Assembly (NCBI GenBank): GCA_026874595.1
Contig: CM049306.1
Span: 16,079,019 to 16,143,018, forward strand
DNA: 64,000 bases
From: Sipunculus nudus
Taxonomy: Eukaryota; Annelida; Sipuncula; Golfingiida; Sipunculidae
Reading direction: 5' to 3'
The position numbers were made by a program, and so were the translations under genes. The first letter of the stretch is position 1. The number at the start of each line of letters is the position of its first letter. This document shows, one piece after another, positions 37,034 through 50,190 of this stretch. A model generated the notes under the pieces. That model ran no database searches. It worked only from the letters and a program-made list of their open reading frames with translations, and was not told the origin of the DNA.

Positions 37034-38219
37034 GTATCCGCCAAAACAGAATTTTGCGGATACTATGTTTTCAGTCAGACACTGCAGCTGCCGCCGCCAC
37101 CACTTAGGTTTCCAGAGAACTCCTGCATAACCACTGGGCGGAATTTTTTAAAATTCAGAATTATAATCAGGTCACATGTGAACTGCAGCACCCTCATTTT
37201 TGGTTGACCTCTGACCTTTCCTCTCTGCCTAGTGTCCATTTGTGCGTCTTTTTCCACACATAAACCCACATATCTCGGGACCGTTTGACATATCAGGCTA
37301 AAAATTTTGCACAAATGTAGCCCTTGGAAAGCTTTATAACAAATGCTAAAAATGGTGGCGCCACCTGCAACCATTTTTGCACAGTGTCCATCTGTTCATC
37401 TGCCTTGGGATAAAATGACTCATATCTCTGCATTGGTTAGACTTATCCAACTGAAATTTTGCATATGTATACATCCTGGACAGCTTTCATGATTTTATGA
37501 CAGGTGGTGCAACCTTCCTTCATGTTAATGCTGCAGATATCCAAGCTCATATCTCAGGAACCGTTTGACTGATTTGGCCAAAATTTTGTGTGTGTATAGA
37601 TATCACATAGATCTTTATCATAGGCAAAACTGGTGGCGCCAACTGCAAGTATTTTTGCATGGGGTCCATCTGTTCATCTGCCTCAGAATAAAATCACTCA
37701 TATCTCAGCAGTGGTTTGACTTATCTACCTGAAATTTTGCATGTTTATACATCCTTAACAGCTTTCTTGATTTTGTGACAGGTGGCACCACCTTCATTCA
37801 AGTTTACACTGCAGACATCCAAGCTCATCTCGGGGGACCGTTTGACCGATTGGGCCAAAATTTTGCATAGGTATAGATCTCATATATCTCTTAATCATAC
37901 ACAAAATTGGTGGCACCACCTGCCACCATTTTTTCACAGTGTCCTTCTGTTTGTCTGCTGTGGGATTAAATCACTCATAAACAAGTAGTGGTTCGACTGA
38001 TGTGCCTAAAATTATGCATATGTATAAAACTTGGACAGCTTTCTGGATTTTGTGGTAGGTGACGCAACCTACATACACATTTCCGCTGCAGACATCCATG
38101 CTAAAATGCAACACACCTCACTCTATTTCTCCTTGCCACTCAATCCATGCCTCACTTTACCCGTCCCACTCTGATTTCAGCAGATACAAGTAGTTGTTTG
38201 TCGACTACCTGTATTCTAG
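37034..38219 (+). mobile_element. H1 element, complete copy
   Basis: GTATCCGCCAAAACAGAATT with arm TTTTGCGGATAC forms a perfect 5' hairpin (8-bp outer arms GTATCCGC/GCGGATAC). Core half-units with TTTGAC, AATTTTGCATATG and GGTGGCGCCACCT follow. The 3' end has CAGCAGATAC, GTAGTT...GACTAC and CTGTATTCTAG ending at 38219. It is 1186 bp, flanked by TA repeats and TTT on the left and T on the right. Confidence 0.8.
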
Positions 38220-39879
38220 TTCATCTGTTTCTGCAACTGATTCATATACTTCCCCCCCCCCCCCCCCCAACACAGAATTTCATAATTTTTTAGATGTTTA
38301 TAAATAAGAGATTTGTCTGAACATTATAATAGTGTTTGATATATTTTTATTATATCTTTTATTATTTTTTTTTATTTATATTTTGATGCATGTATATTTT
38401 ATTGTTAGTTTATGAAAAATGTGTTTCTTCCATTATTAAAACTGTATGATCCACAACTGGATTTTGTTATTTTTGTAATGAGTAGAAAAGTCTGATCATT
38501 AGGACTGTTTCTTTTACCTTCTAATATGTGTTTTCTTTAAAAGAAGTATGATAAATTTATAATTCTTCATCTGTTACTGACATCTATTCATAATTTTTCA
38601 TCAACACTTGATTCTTCCATTTTTCAAGCAATTAAAAGTTGTAGGTTTGTGTTGCCTTAAATTAACAGCCAACACATGAAAGATTGCAAGTAATTTTTTT
38701 TTCTTTGTGTGAAGGAATATATATATATCAACTATACATCCTATATATTATTAAAATGGATTAAACTGTTTTACTCCACACTGGATTGTACAATTATTCT
38801 TGCAATTATAAGTAGGAGATCTTCTTAACTGTGTGATTTCAATGAATTGTATAAAATATACTTGTTTCATCAACTGATTCATATGTTTTACCCTGCCACT
38901 AGATGACAAAATTTTGTCTAGCAATTATAAGCTGGAGATATTCCTTGCTACAAATTAATGTAAAACAGCCAGCAGATCAAAAGGGTAATAACTGCTGTTA
39001 TCCACCTTCTGTATTCTTTGCCTTCCCATATGGAGTATTTTTCCTCAAAGCATCTGCCGTACACAAAGCATATTTATACCACCCCTTGCTGGCATGCAAT
39101 AGATCAAAGGTTCACTTTACCATCAATCACGTCTGTACCTTCAGCAGGATGCCACGATGACATTTACAATGTAAAACCATTTCTGAATTGGCCAAAGCCC
39201 AATCTGTTCTTGAACTGACATCCTGTCTGAGCCAGACAGCTGTAGTGTGCTGATTAACAGGCCAGTCAAGCTGACGACTGCCTCATTCCTTCGTACATAA
39301 GTTCCACAATGTCCAGCATCTTAACCTGTGTCAGCTATCCAGTCTACACAAACATCACAATACAGAGATTGTATACTTTCCAATGAATACTATTTCATGA
39401 CTTTTAAAAAATTTCCTCATTCAACCATTACCATGGAAAGCATCAGTAAAGATGCTGGCTTTGTTCCTTTTAGTGAATCTTAGACATTGTGTGAATGTGT
39501 TCTGTCATCTAGATTTGTCAAACTACTCAAATAGCAATACCAGGAAACCTCTCCTCGTGGGAGGCTCCTTATATAGATATGAACCAAGTCTCATGATAAA
39601 TATACTCTTATAGGTCCATCAGCACTTTATATAAAGATGCTTCTCTGTATTACAAACAAAGAAACTACAGCCAGTACTGGTGTCTGTATTTAGGAGGTTT
39701 AACCATATGTGATTATTTAACTTTTACTCGCCATCCTGGACTTTTTATATACTTGTTATGTGAACTGTGATGTCCTGTTAATCCTTTTATTGAGAAATAC
39801 CTGGAAGAGATAGTTAAGCAGTTTCATAACAAACCAGAAATATCAGTCATGTTGAACTATAGCAATGGGCCTTTGTCTG
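38220..39879. other. Intron 4 sequence
   Basis: A 17-base C tract lies at 38252-38268. Otherwise no gene or shared repeat was recognised. Confidence 0.4.
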
Positions 39880-40090
39880 TTGTTATGCCATCTAGCTGGC
39901 CAGCTGGCAATAAACAGAGCATAACAGTTGTAATTGTTTGACCTAGAAATTCCTTACTCAATTTCCACAGATGTCCTGGGGAATTCTTTGGAAACAAAAA
40001 AAACTATATGCCACAATGACCTATATTCTTTGAGCCTCACAGTAAAAACATGTCTTTAAGCACCATGAAATCAGACTCTTTTAGGAGTTT
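39880..40090 (+). repeat. H3b core-repeat fragment
   Basis: One to one and a half units with phrases TTGACCTAGAAATTCC, TTTGGAAAC, CAATGACCTATATTC and AAGCACC matching the core at 16260-17060. Confidence 0.5.
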
Positions 40091-40429
40091 TTTTTGCATA
40101 TTTTTTTCCCTCACATTTTTCCTGGACAACTGATGATCTTGACATGTAAGGTCAAATAGGATGAAATGTAGGCTTGTGAATCCCATAATTTTGAGGTTGT
40201 GCAATTTCCTCAAGTGTAATACACATGGTTATGTGTGTCTCTATCAGACTCCGCCAGAGTCGATTTACTGTGTAACGTCATATGGCTGATTAAATGTGTC
40301 AAGCCAGTCCATCTTTTTGCTTCTGTAAATCTGGACTTGCTGTGTATAATGTTAAATGCTTATTTGTCATGGTAGAGCATGAAAAACCATGTTGAAACAG
40401 TCAGGAAAGTTACTAATACTAGGTAAACT

Positions 40430-42240
40430 CCAAGTTCAGATGTGCTAAATATAGTACCACTAAAACTTGCAAATACTGTGGCTTACAGCATCCTATGAAA
40501 AAAAGAAATTTGTCCTGCGTGGGGCAGGAAGTTCAATCTATGCAAGAAGGACAACCATTTTGCCAAAATTTTCCCAGGCAAAAGAGACCAAAAGCCTGTA
40601 CATCAGATTGGGACTCGGAAACGGAAAGTGACTCTGAGAAAGAATCTCCACCACAGTGGTTGAATAAAGTAACTGAGGAAAACCCGCTAACTAACTCACT
40701 TAGAGACATTAAGTGTCATACGTTAGTCAATGGCAAAAATGTTACATTCCAGATAGATACTGGACCATCAGTCAACATATTGCCAGTTTGCTTTGCCAAG
40801 GAATACCAGCCAGAAACCCCTACCCTGAAAATGTGGAACGATACTGTCACAGGAATCTTTGAACAAATGCAAAATGTATTTAGTGACACTATTGGCAAAC
40901 TCTCAGGGAAACATCACCTACAAGTCAATAAGGATGTTATTCCTGTTGTAATGCCATTGCGCCGTGTCTCTTTATCTGGAGGCCTAAACTGAAAGCTGAA
41001 CTACAACAACTGGTCAGCCTAGGAGTGATAACGCCAGTCAGTAAACCAACCCCATTGGTGAGCCAGATGGTAATATAAATAAAGAAAATCAGCCAACTGC
41101 CCGTGTGTTCAGATCCACGTGAACTCAACTAATGGTTTATATGTGAACATTATACATTACCTTTACTGAAGAAATCCTTCAAGAAATAGGCACCTCAACT
41201 GTGATCTCCAAAGCAGACCTCGCAGTGGGATATTGGCACATAGAGCTGGATGACATGTCTAGCCTGCTTACCATGTTCCAAACATGTTAAGGCAGATATA
41301 GATGGTTACATTTACCATTCCGGACAAGTGTATCAGCTGAAATATTGCAAAGGAAGCTCATTGAACCCCTTGAAGGCCTCAAAGGAGTTGTATGTATAGC
41401 GGATAACATTGTGATACATGGAAAGACAATGGAAGATCACAATGCCAACTTTGAGAAATACCTGAGGTGCTTTTTTAAGAAAAGGGAATCAAGCTGAATC
41501 AAGAAAAACTGAGCTAAGGTTTCCACAAATCATGTAACATGGGCCATATCATCTTTAAATAAGGGCCGTCAAAGTGACCCAACTAAAGTGGACGCAATTA
41601 ATACTTGAATCCTGCCTCTAAACAACATTGAACAGCTTAGAAGGTATCTAGGCATGGTGAACTACCTCACAAAGTACCTACCAGGATTAACCACGACAAT
41701 AGAACCAATGTGAAATCTTCTCAAAAAAGATATGCAATGGTAATGGTCTTCTTCACAACATGCTGCCTTTGAGGAAGTAAAGATGTTAATTGCCAATGCA
41801 CCCATCCTCCAGGTTTATGACCCCAGCAAAGAACTTATCATTGAGAATGAAGCATCAGAATATGGTCAGCCATGTTCCAAGAAGGTAAACCTGTAGCTTA
41901 AGCTAGCAGATTTAATCTGATACTGAACGCTGCGATGCTCAGAGAGAAAAAGAGATGTCGGCAGTGTCCTTCGGCCTTGAGAAATTCCATCGCTACACTT
42001 ATGGCTGCAGAGTGAAAATAATCATAGACCATAAACCACTGGTCTCAATCAGCAGTAAACCACTTGCAACTTAACTGCACCAAGACATCTCCAAAATCTG
42101 CTCTTAAGAATGCAACAATATAACTTTGTGCTAAAAATAAGACAATAAGGCCATACCTGTTTGGGATGTACTCTCCAGAACACCACTGACATTAAAGTTA
42201 TTTGACCCTACAACAGCAAGAGGACATACTTGGTGTGTCA
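40430..42240 (+). mobile_element. Degenerate Gypsy-type LTR retrotransposon (gag end to RNase H)
   Basis: The order is that of Gypsy elements. A zinc-knuckle-like CKYCGLQHPMKK lies near 40470, and an acidic linker (SDWDSETESDSE) follows. A retropepsin block FQIDTGPSVNILP has its DTG codons at 40756-40764. RT start motifs (LQQLVSLGVITPV near 41005, a CSDPRELN-like block near 41100) lie in a shifted frame. The catalytic region near 41392-41410 reads IADN where an active enzyme has Y/IADD. A connection segment (RYLGMVNYL near 41645) and RNase H-type IIIDHKPL near 42015 follow. Several frameshifts and stops make it inactive. No LTRs or integrase were found. Confidence 0.85.
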
Positions 42241-42479
42241 TTTCTGCCAATTAAAGGTAGTTTTCTGGTCAATATACAGAAAGCAACAGAAACGGACTGC
42301 ACAATAAACCACTGTAAGAGGTCATAATGTCAGGATGGCCAGAGAATAAGTCAAACCTCGCTTTCAGGATGAATTTGCAATACAAGGCAGACTTTTGATG
42401 CCAAGTGACAGAATCATTATACCCGGGATCCATGAAAGTTGGGATGAAAAGTAAAATCCACATAGGCCTCATGGGGATC

Positions 42480-42745
42480 AATGCATGTCTCAGAAAGGTG
42501 ATAGAATTAATCCATGGTTAAACATATGCATGTTTTGATGACAGAGAAAAAGGGCCATTCTAGTTTACACATATATCATGCAAAATTTAAACAAAATTGG
42601 CCTAACCAGTGTTTCAAACTTCAAATATGTATAGACCCATCACTTAAGGAAGAACCTCATCAGATTTTGTGCCAGAAGGTCAAAGGTCAAGGTCACATGT
42701 GAAGCTAGTGTTACTCAGCTGAGCATCATGACCCATGTGTCACTT
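42480..42745 (+). repeat. H3-like 3' end fragment
   Basis: Ends with CTCAGCTGAGCATCATGACC, CATGTGTCACTT, matching H3/H3b 3' termini. The upstream part has AAGGTCAAGGTCACATGTGA. The 5' end is missing. Confidence 0.45.
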
Positions 42746-43130
42746 CTTTGGAAGTACTCTATTTAGGGCCATCACTTCATGACAAGCTGAAAGCAGCTTG
42801 TGGATAAATTAAAAATTTATTAAAAGTTCCCTCTTGATAAATGATGCCATAACTTTTATAATTAAGAATAAAGACTTTATTTGAAGCCACACAATGTAGT
42901 TGATAAGGGATTAAAATTCTCATGCCAGTCTATAATTAAATTATAGCACTTTAATTTGTGTTTATAGTACAATTTAGATTGCAGGCTCAACATTTCAGAA
43001 CTGCAGAACGCCAGCTGGTAGGATAAAGTTTATTTGGTGAATGTCTAGCTAGACATTTGACTTATATCAAGTAAAGGTTTTTGTTTTGAATGATATAAAA
43101 AAATTATCTCAAATAACCCATGGTTTGCAG

Positions 43131-43292
43131 GCAAGGTGACATGGAAGACCATGCTGACTGCCCAGGGTGATACATGGATTCTTGTGCCTGACGTTAAGCC
43201 TGGCCTCTCGTATGAAGTCAGAATCAAGGTCAATAATGGTCACAGGACAGCCACAAGCCGCCCTTTAAATGTCACTTTAAAACCTCTCCTCG
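43131..43292 (+). CDS. Exon E: second half of the third FN3 domain
   Basis: The acceptor is catggtttgcag and the donor gtaagtag, phase 1 on both sides. The 54 residues begin GKVTWKTMLTAQGDTW and continue with VPDVKPGLSYEVRIKVNNG and PLNVTLKPLL. The PG.SYEVRI pattern is the F strand of FN3, and NVT is a glycosylation sequon. A repeat element (H2 copy c) begins about 15 bp after the end of the exon, leaving almost no original intron behind the donor consensus. Confidence 0.85.
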
Positions 43293-43307
43293 GTAAGTAG
43301 CCTTTTT

Positions 43308-46300
43308 AGCAAACCTGTGAGTTATGCGATGGTGCGGCGGCATCTGTCCTCTGTCATCTGTACGTTAAACAATACTAAGGAGCTAGTATCACAAAACTTC
43401 ATGAAAAAAATCAGTCATCTAGAAAACTTTAGAGGATTTTGCTCTATCTGCATATACTTAGATTTTAAAGGGGAAAAGCTAATAAAGCTTTAAAAATCTT
43501 CTTCTGCGAAACTGTCCAGCCAAATCATTCAATATTTCACAGAAATAATCCCTGAAACAATTTTTCCTAAGGTTTGTTCATATGGTTCAAGTTCAGTGAA
43601 TTTTGGCCAATTTACTGAAACCATTAATCACTTGGCCAAAAAAGGATACTAAAATTATAATATCCGAAATGGCTGCAGCTGTCATCACCAAATTTTATGC
43701 AAATGTTGGTCACATGAGTCATATTTGAAATTGAGGTATTGTTGGTGCCACCTGCATCAACCTTTCCTGTACAGGGGTCATCCGTCATCAGTACATTAAC
43801 CCCTCATTTCTCAGGAATAGCAGGAGCTAGCATTCCAAAATTCAATGCAAAAATTGGTCCCTTATCAAATGGTGTGGGATTGAGCGTTTTGTGGTGCCAC
43901 ATGCATTAACCTATATTTTACAGGGGAAAAACTAAAAAACTTTGAAAATCTTCTTCTCTGAAATCTTTCAGCCAAATAGTTAATATTTAACAGGAAAGGA
44001 TCCCAAAGACCAGCTCTCTCAAGTTTATTCAGATGGTTTTGATGTGATGAATTTTGGCCAAGTTACAGGAATTCAAAATTAGTCGTTTAGCAAGTAGCAT
44101 ACTAACATAATAATCTCAAGAACAATAGGAGCTAGGATCACCAAATTTTGTGCAAATGTTGGTCATGTGACTCAAATTTGAAATTGCAGTTTTTGTGGTG
44201 CCACCTAAATCAACCTGTTTTTATGTTCAGAAAACTTTTAACTTAAGCAACTTTCAGCGAAAATATTTTTTAAGATGAAACTGTCGAGCTGAATGGTTTA
44301 TTTTTCACAAGAATATTCTAGGATAGGGTTTTTTAATTGTAAGAATAGGTTGGGTTTATGGATTTTTGTAAGAGTCACAGAATGCTTAAGTTAGTCTTTT
44401 GTAAGCCTATTTCAAATTGAGGGCTGCAATAGTCTTCTTCAGCAAAACTGTTGTTTCAGTTTGTGGAACATTGCACAAATATGATTCTTAGGTAGCCTTT
44501 GTTCAAGTTTACTTAAATGAATTTTGGCACAATTATAAGACCTTTAAAAATGAAAGGACTGCATCTTTTATTATTCTAAACATTTTTATAAAAACTCTTG
44601 TGAATACATCAGCATTTTGGCCAAAGTCTTTCAGTATGTGTTAACTGATGTACAGACAGGCCAAGATTGTGTCTGTATCTATAAATATCTTGGCAGACTG
44701 CAAACTATTTCAGATTTGGCAACAGGCCAAAGGTCAGCCCTGATCTATTTATAGCTGTTGCAGACTGCAGACTGTATCAGATTAGGCTACAGGTCAAGAG
44801 TACACTCAGTGCAGCCAGGTACAGGTCAAGAGTTCACTCAGTGCAGTAGCTGCATTCTATTTATAACTTTAGCAGACTGCCCACTGCATCAAATTTGGCA
44901 TAAGGTCAAGAGTTCAGTCAGTGCAGACTCAGATTACCAGAGATCAAAAGGTCATGTCACGTCTATGCCCAATCTAGGCTCTGGTCAGTTCCTGGGCACC
45001 TTTAGCCCTGGATACTCTCAGGGGTCATAAGTTCAGTTGAGTTTCTCCAAATTAGGTTGGGGGCTGTTCCTGGCTGCTGCAAGCCCAGGGTGACTTATAC
45101 ATAATCTGTGTATTAACTGAGGGAGGAAGATTATGCTTATGAACCAAATTACTGTTTATTTTAGGCAGTGAACATGTAATATATAGCCAGACAGTACATT
45201 CCATATGAAAGTGAAGGAAAGGTTCATATAAGCATAAGAGGAAAGTTACAACAGGCTGGAGCTAGTATTATTAAATTTTTTTGCAAAAAATGTCACTTAA
45301 ATAACTCTATCAGATGTTGCTTATTTTTTTGCTATCTGAATTTACTTAGATTTTATTGGGAAAAAGTTAAAAAAAAACTTTAAAAATCTTCTTAATAAGT
45401 TCTCTCAAGTTTGTTCAAATGGTATTGTTTTGATGAATTTTGGCTGAGTTATAAGAATTTGAACTTAGTTATTTCTCCAAGTAAGCATACTGACATAACA
45501 GTCTCATAAACAACAGAAGCTTGCATCACCAAGCTTTATGCAAATGTTGGTCACATGACTCATATTTGAAATTGCAGTTTTTGTGGTGCCAATTACATCA
45601 ACCTGTTTTTCTACAGACAAAAACCTCATTTTTTTGGCCTCATACATGTGAAAATGTTTAATGATGGAAATGTCAAACTGAATTGTTAAATTTTTCACAA
45701 GTATTATCCTAGGGTATGGTTCTTTCAGTTGTTTAAAAATACATTGGGTTTGTTGATTTGGTAGAGTCATAGAAAGCTGAAGCCGGTCTTGAAGTCATGA
45801 GTAAGCCTTTTTTAAACCAAGGACTGCAGTTGTCTTCTTCTGCAAAACTGTTGTTTCAACTTCTGGAACATTTCACAAAAATGATTCTTAGAAGGCCTTA
45901 GTTCAAGTTAACTTAAATGCTTGTTGGCAGAATTATTGGACCTCTATCAATGAAAGGACTACATCTTTTATTATTTTAAACAATTTGAAAAAATAAATCT
46001 TATGGATATGTCAGCTTGATAAAAAGCATTTTAGCCAGAGTCTTTCATTATCTATAAATAGCTTGGCAAACTGCCAACTATGTCAGATTATGCAACAGGT
46101 CACGAGTTCACTCAGCACAGCCAGGTACAGATCGTAATTTCACTCAGTGCAGACAGGTGCAGGTCAAGAGTTGATTCAGTGCAGTATATAGCTTGAGCCA
46201 GCAATTTGTCAAAGTTTACTCAGGGTAACTGCCTTTCTCGCCTTAGCCTGTTCAGCCCAATGCATCAAAATCAAGAGATGTTTGATGTATTGGCCTGTTT

Positions 46301-46520
46301 TTTTTACCTGTCATTTCATCTTTGATGGCTTTCTGGTTCACAAGACCGGTGTTGCCACCAACAGTGACTTTTGCTCATTGTATGTGCCTGCTTATTTCTC
46401 AGGAGGGGTTTGATATATCAGCCTGAAATGGGCATAATTAAACATCTCTGATAGCTTCGTTTTATACAAGACTGGTGGCACCACCTACAATCAATTTTGT
46501 GTTGTGTGTTGTGTTTGTCA
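43308..46520 (+). mobile_element. H2 element copy c (long, internally duplicated)
   Basis: Starts AGCAAACCTGTGAGTTATGC with GGTGCGGCGGCATCTG, 15 bases after exon E. Interior phrases match 7200-9200 and 55250-56800. The part from about 45250 repeats the order seen from about 43440 (AGATTTTATTGGGAAAAAG then CTTTAAAAATCTTCTT), so the element is duplicated internally or two copies are fused. The AGGCCTGTAGGCC end is absent. Non-coding. Confidence 0.6.
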
Positions 46521-46676
46521 TTTTGAATATACATTCAATGATTTTAGTTACTGAAATTATTTAGAATTTATTTAAAGAACAAAAGTGATGAATTTAATAA
46601 TTGTTTAATTCAGTACAATAAATTTTAATTTTTGAATGATTTTAGTGACAGCATATATTATATAAGGAAATTTACT

Positions 46677-47059
46677 CTCCTCACGCAGTGGTTACACATT
46701 GCAGTCATTTCAGATCTCCTCTCTTGTAACCCCTGCTTTGTACAGCTAGATTTTCTGGGTTTCAAACACCAGGGTGTGCACAGAGCAAAGAATTTTCAAC
46801 ATGCCACACCCACTCTCATTGGTCTGATAACATCATATTTGGCACAGGGCCAAGAATCAGACCAACTAGAGAAGGTGTCCATGTGTAATCAGACCAACCA
46901 GAGTAGGTGTCGCATGTTTAAAATTTTAAGCTGGATGCAAAATGTGATACCATGTTCTCATTGGTCTGCTAACAGTTCTTTGCTCACCCTGGTGTTTGAA
47001 CTCAGAAAATATTGCTATACCAAGACTGAGGAGATCTGGGACAACTGCTACATGAGGAG
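46677..47059. mobile_element. Foldback/MITE-like element with long inverted repeats
   Basis: The left arm holds CTCCTCACGCAG, CAGATCTCCTC, TTTTCTGGGTTTCAAACACC and AGGGTGTGCACAGAGCAAAG. The right arm has GTTCTTTGCTCACCCTGGTG, TTTGAACTCAGAAAAT, GAGGAGATCTG and ATGAGGAG, which is the left arm inverted. Arms are about 90-110 bp. The 145-residue open frame at 46632-47069 crosses this structure and is not a gene. Confidence 0.6.
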
Positions 47060-47429
47060 CATAAAGTGAAGTATACTCTCCAGGTGATTGTACATCCATT
47101 ACACAGAAATATAAAATACTCAAACTTAATTCTAGATTTGTTGCTATTTATCCATGCATTATACCAAGGTTGTGACATATTTTCATTTTAATATAATCTA
47201 TCAAGTATACTGATTGTGGTACCATAGCTTCGTGTGATTTTTAGTATAAAATTAAACTTGGAAGATGATCTACTAGTGATATTGATGTAAGATATCATGC
47301 AATTAAATGATCCTTCAAGTTTAGTGCAGCTTATAATCATTCTTTATCATACCATGACATTCATATTCTTTCTATCTTAATGTGAGACTATGTTACCTAA
47401 GCTTAATCTCTGTTTATTCCTTCTGCCAG

Positions 47430-47543
47430 GCCCAACCCTAGTGGATTTCAAGGTCATGTATATCGGGGACTCTTCTCTTGGACTTATTATTGATGATCCA
47501 AAAAATTTGTTCACAACATATTATATCCAGTATAAAAAAATGG
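47430..47543 (+). CDS. Exon F: first half of the fourth FN3 domain, lacking the core Trp
   Basis: The acceptor is ttccttctgccag and the donor gtaagtgt, phase 1 on both sides. It encodes 38 residues starting GPTLVDFKVMYIGDSS and ending YYIQYKKM. Length, phase and the final Y.IQYKK strand match the first halves in exons B and D. The B-strand Trp present in those exons (VEW, VSW) is replaced here: the corresponding stretch reads SLGLIIDDP. This is therefore a divergent FN3 half-domain. The call rests on position, phase and strand pattern more than on identity. Confidence 0.8.
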
Positions 47544-49204
47544 GTAAGTGTCAGTTTCTTTTATAAAACCCATTTCAGTAGGTAAATGTAGATTATATTA
47601 AAACTGTGTTCACAAACATTATGTATAGATCTCAGATACATGAGCAGAAGACACTGTATGTATAGGATATGTTACCTCTGGTCATATATTATTTCCGCTG
47701 TTTACACAAATTTCCATTTCTGATCTTATGTGGATAAATTATTGCTTTTCATTGCAGGATATATATTTTCATGATAAATATACATCTTCACAATGTAAAA
47801 TTCACTTTCTAGTTTTACCAAATTAACAGTGATCTCCTACACTGAAGTGCTTCTGATACTGGACAAACTATAGACAGGGTCCTGTCTGAAGGTGGCCCAT
47901 TTTTATTTGTTATTCTACAGCTAAGTCTCTTTCATTTTAACTCCCCCAGTGTCAGGTTGTAGTATATTAATTCTTTTTGTCATCAGTCAGTCTATCTGTC
48001 TGTCCATTAACTGAGCACATTTTCTGACCTTTCTAGCTTTTCAGACACAGTTTGGTCTAGAGAGAATTGCTTCAAATTTCTCATCAGATTAGAAATAGGT
48101 TGATTAATTAGCCTTGTATTATTTTGCATGTGGACTTCAATTTGTTAATTACACTTGGATTAGTCAGTCATTAAATATCAGTTGTTGTCATGATAATCAT
48201 CAGGTATACACATTGGAAACATTACCTTAATTAGACACTTTACTGTAAAATCTGTCCTGAGAACTTATTTTTTAAACTACCCATGAAAGTTTTACTTCAA
48301 TGGGAGATCAGACTGTAATCTAACTAGCTTTGAGTTGTTTTTTGCGCCAAAATTGTTGATTTATATTTTCTACTTGCAGCATCATTTTGCTTATTTTCAT
48401 GTATTTCACTCTGGTGAGGTCTTATTTATCAAGTAATCATAAAGTTTTCTTAAAACTTTCTGTTTTACCTTGGAGAATATTTTGGAACGGATTATGTGTG
48501 TTTTTATGTTATTGTATAGTGTCAACTTTACCTGAGGTTTAATAACATCACTTTTCCAAAGAGATTGAGTATGACAGATCTGAGGTAGTTTTAACTTGAA
48601 TATTATTAACAAAATTAAAACTTTAAAATCCAGAATGAGCCACCTTTCATAATTTCATTATATCATTGATAAAGTCTTTGCAGCTTTAAACCTTAAATAA
48701 ACCTTGAGAGGATTTAGCTAGTCCAGTGTGATTTGCATGTCAGCAAACCTTCCTTTACTAGTTTCATTATTATTGTATCCGCTGACTGAAATAATAAGAT
48801 TCTATATTTTTAGCACGTTTGTACTGCCACTACAGAGCATAAATTCAAGTGAGATGACTCAAAAATATTTCATGGATCTTTTCAAATTTTACATTGTAAA
48901 TTTTACATAGATCTCAATGAGAGGAAAAAGATGAGCCCTTGTCTAAATGTCAGGTTGACCAAAGAGCTTGGATATCTTTGTCTTGTATAGGAAACTGGTG
49001 GTGTCACCTGTAGCCCATATTCTTGCTTTAGTGTCATTTAATACATCATCACTGCCACCTCACAATAGTGGAAGCAGTATAATCAAAAAGCTAATGGACA
49101 GATTTTTTTAATATCATGCACATGTGTAGATATGGGTCACAGGACAAAGCCTGTTTACATTTGTTTCATGGCCTGTACTATATAACAGTTGGCTTGACCT
49201 TCAA
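47544..49204. other. Intron 6 sequence
   Basis: No gene or shared repeat family recognised. Confidence 0.4.
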
Positions 49205-49205
49205 T

Positions 49206-49394
49206 ATAGTGAAACCTTATTGTGTTGAAGTCGAAGGGACCCTCACAAAACTCAGACACATCCGAGGTTCCACACAAGTGGGTTCTATTTGGTAATAATT
49301 TAACTACAGTTTTCCGGAAAATTGAGTGTATAACTACCTTTAAATAAGGGGGGTATTTGACGTAAGCGAGTTCGACACAACGAGATTTCACTGT
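49206..49394. mobile_element. pogo/mariner-like MITE
   Basis: Left end TAGTGAAACCTTATTGTG and right end CACAACGAGATTTCACTG are inverted copies (consensus CAGTGAAACCTCGTTGTG), flanked by TA on each side as expected for Tc1/mariner-pogo target duplications. About 190 bp with no transposase. Confidence 0.65.
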
Positions 49395-49499
49395 AATTCC
49401 ATGTATGGTGAAAATCTTAGCTCAAGAATTGAGAGGTGGGTTGTTCTAGAAATCAGCCATAATACATACAGGATTATTTTGAGCCCAATAACTTGTGAA

Positions 49500-50190
49500 G
49501 TGCTGTATATCTTAATTTTTAATTTTGGTACCCGTATAATTTCAACCAAGTTGTTAAAAGAATCCAGAACTGGTGACCTTGACATATGTGACAGTGATGG
49601 GCTGCTCTTGTGACTATATGTGTGGTAGTGTTTTGGACTCTTTGTAATTTATTCATCTGAAAACTAAGCAACCCATACAGAACTGCATTGCAGTAGACCA
49701 GTCTAGATGTAACTAGTCCAGAAACAAGTGACATTGTGGCATTGTTATTCAGGTAGTTCCATTTTTCTTTTTTTTTAAAGAAGGAAAAGATGGTGCTCAT
49801 GCACTGTATTTGAGGAAGTTTGGGACCTCTGCCAAAAGGGCTCCTACAGCAACAATAAAGATAATAACTAAAGAGAATTTATATTATTATTTAAGGTAGT
49901 GCCTAATATGTCCAATCTTACATAATTGTGTGTTACCTGTTCTGCATATTGAATTCACCTGTTTTTGCCATATTCAGGGTATTATTTAACACAACACCAA
50001 GATTTCTTACTTGAGCTTTTAAAAAGACCAATGAACCATCCACATTGACGGCTTAAATGTTTAAATCTTTTACATTGTATTGTGAGGAGAATATCATTAT
50101 TTCCATCCTGTTGCCTTTCAGTTTTAACATATTTCTTTGCATCCATGTTTTAATCTCTACCAAACAATTTTCTAGGCAAGAGACAAGTTT
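49500..50190 (-). mobile_element. LINE relic (CR1/L2-like RT C-terminal part)
   Basis: On the minus strand, about 50165-50085 encodes TWMQRNMLKLKGNRMEIMIF, and 49750-49590 encodes SLVSGLVTSRLVYCNAVLYG followed by MNKLQRVQNTTTHIV. These match the W(M)..N.LKLN..KTE and SRLDYCN..LYGL...LQRVQN blocks of CR1/L2-type LINE polymerases. The blocks are separated by stops and frame changes. It lies in intron 6, antisense to the host gene. Confidence 0.8.

Noticed and set aside
46632-47069. 145-residue plus-strand open frame, the second longest on that strand
   Set aside because: It crosses the inverted repeats of a foldback element and shows no domain.
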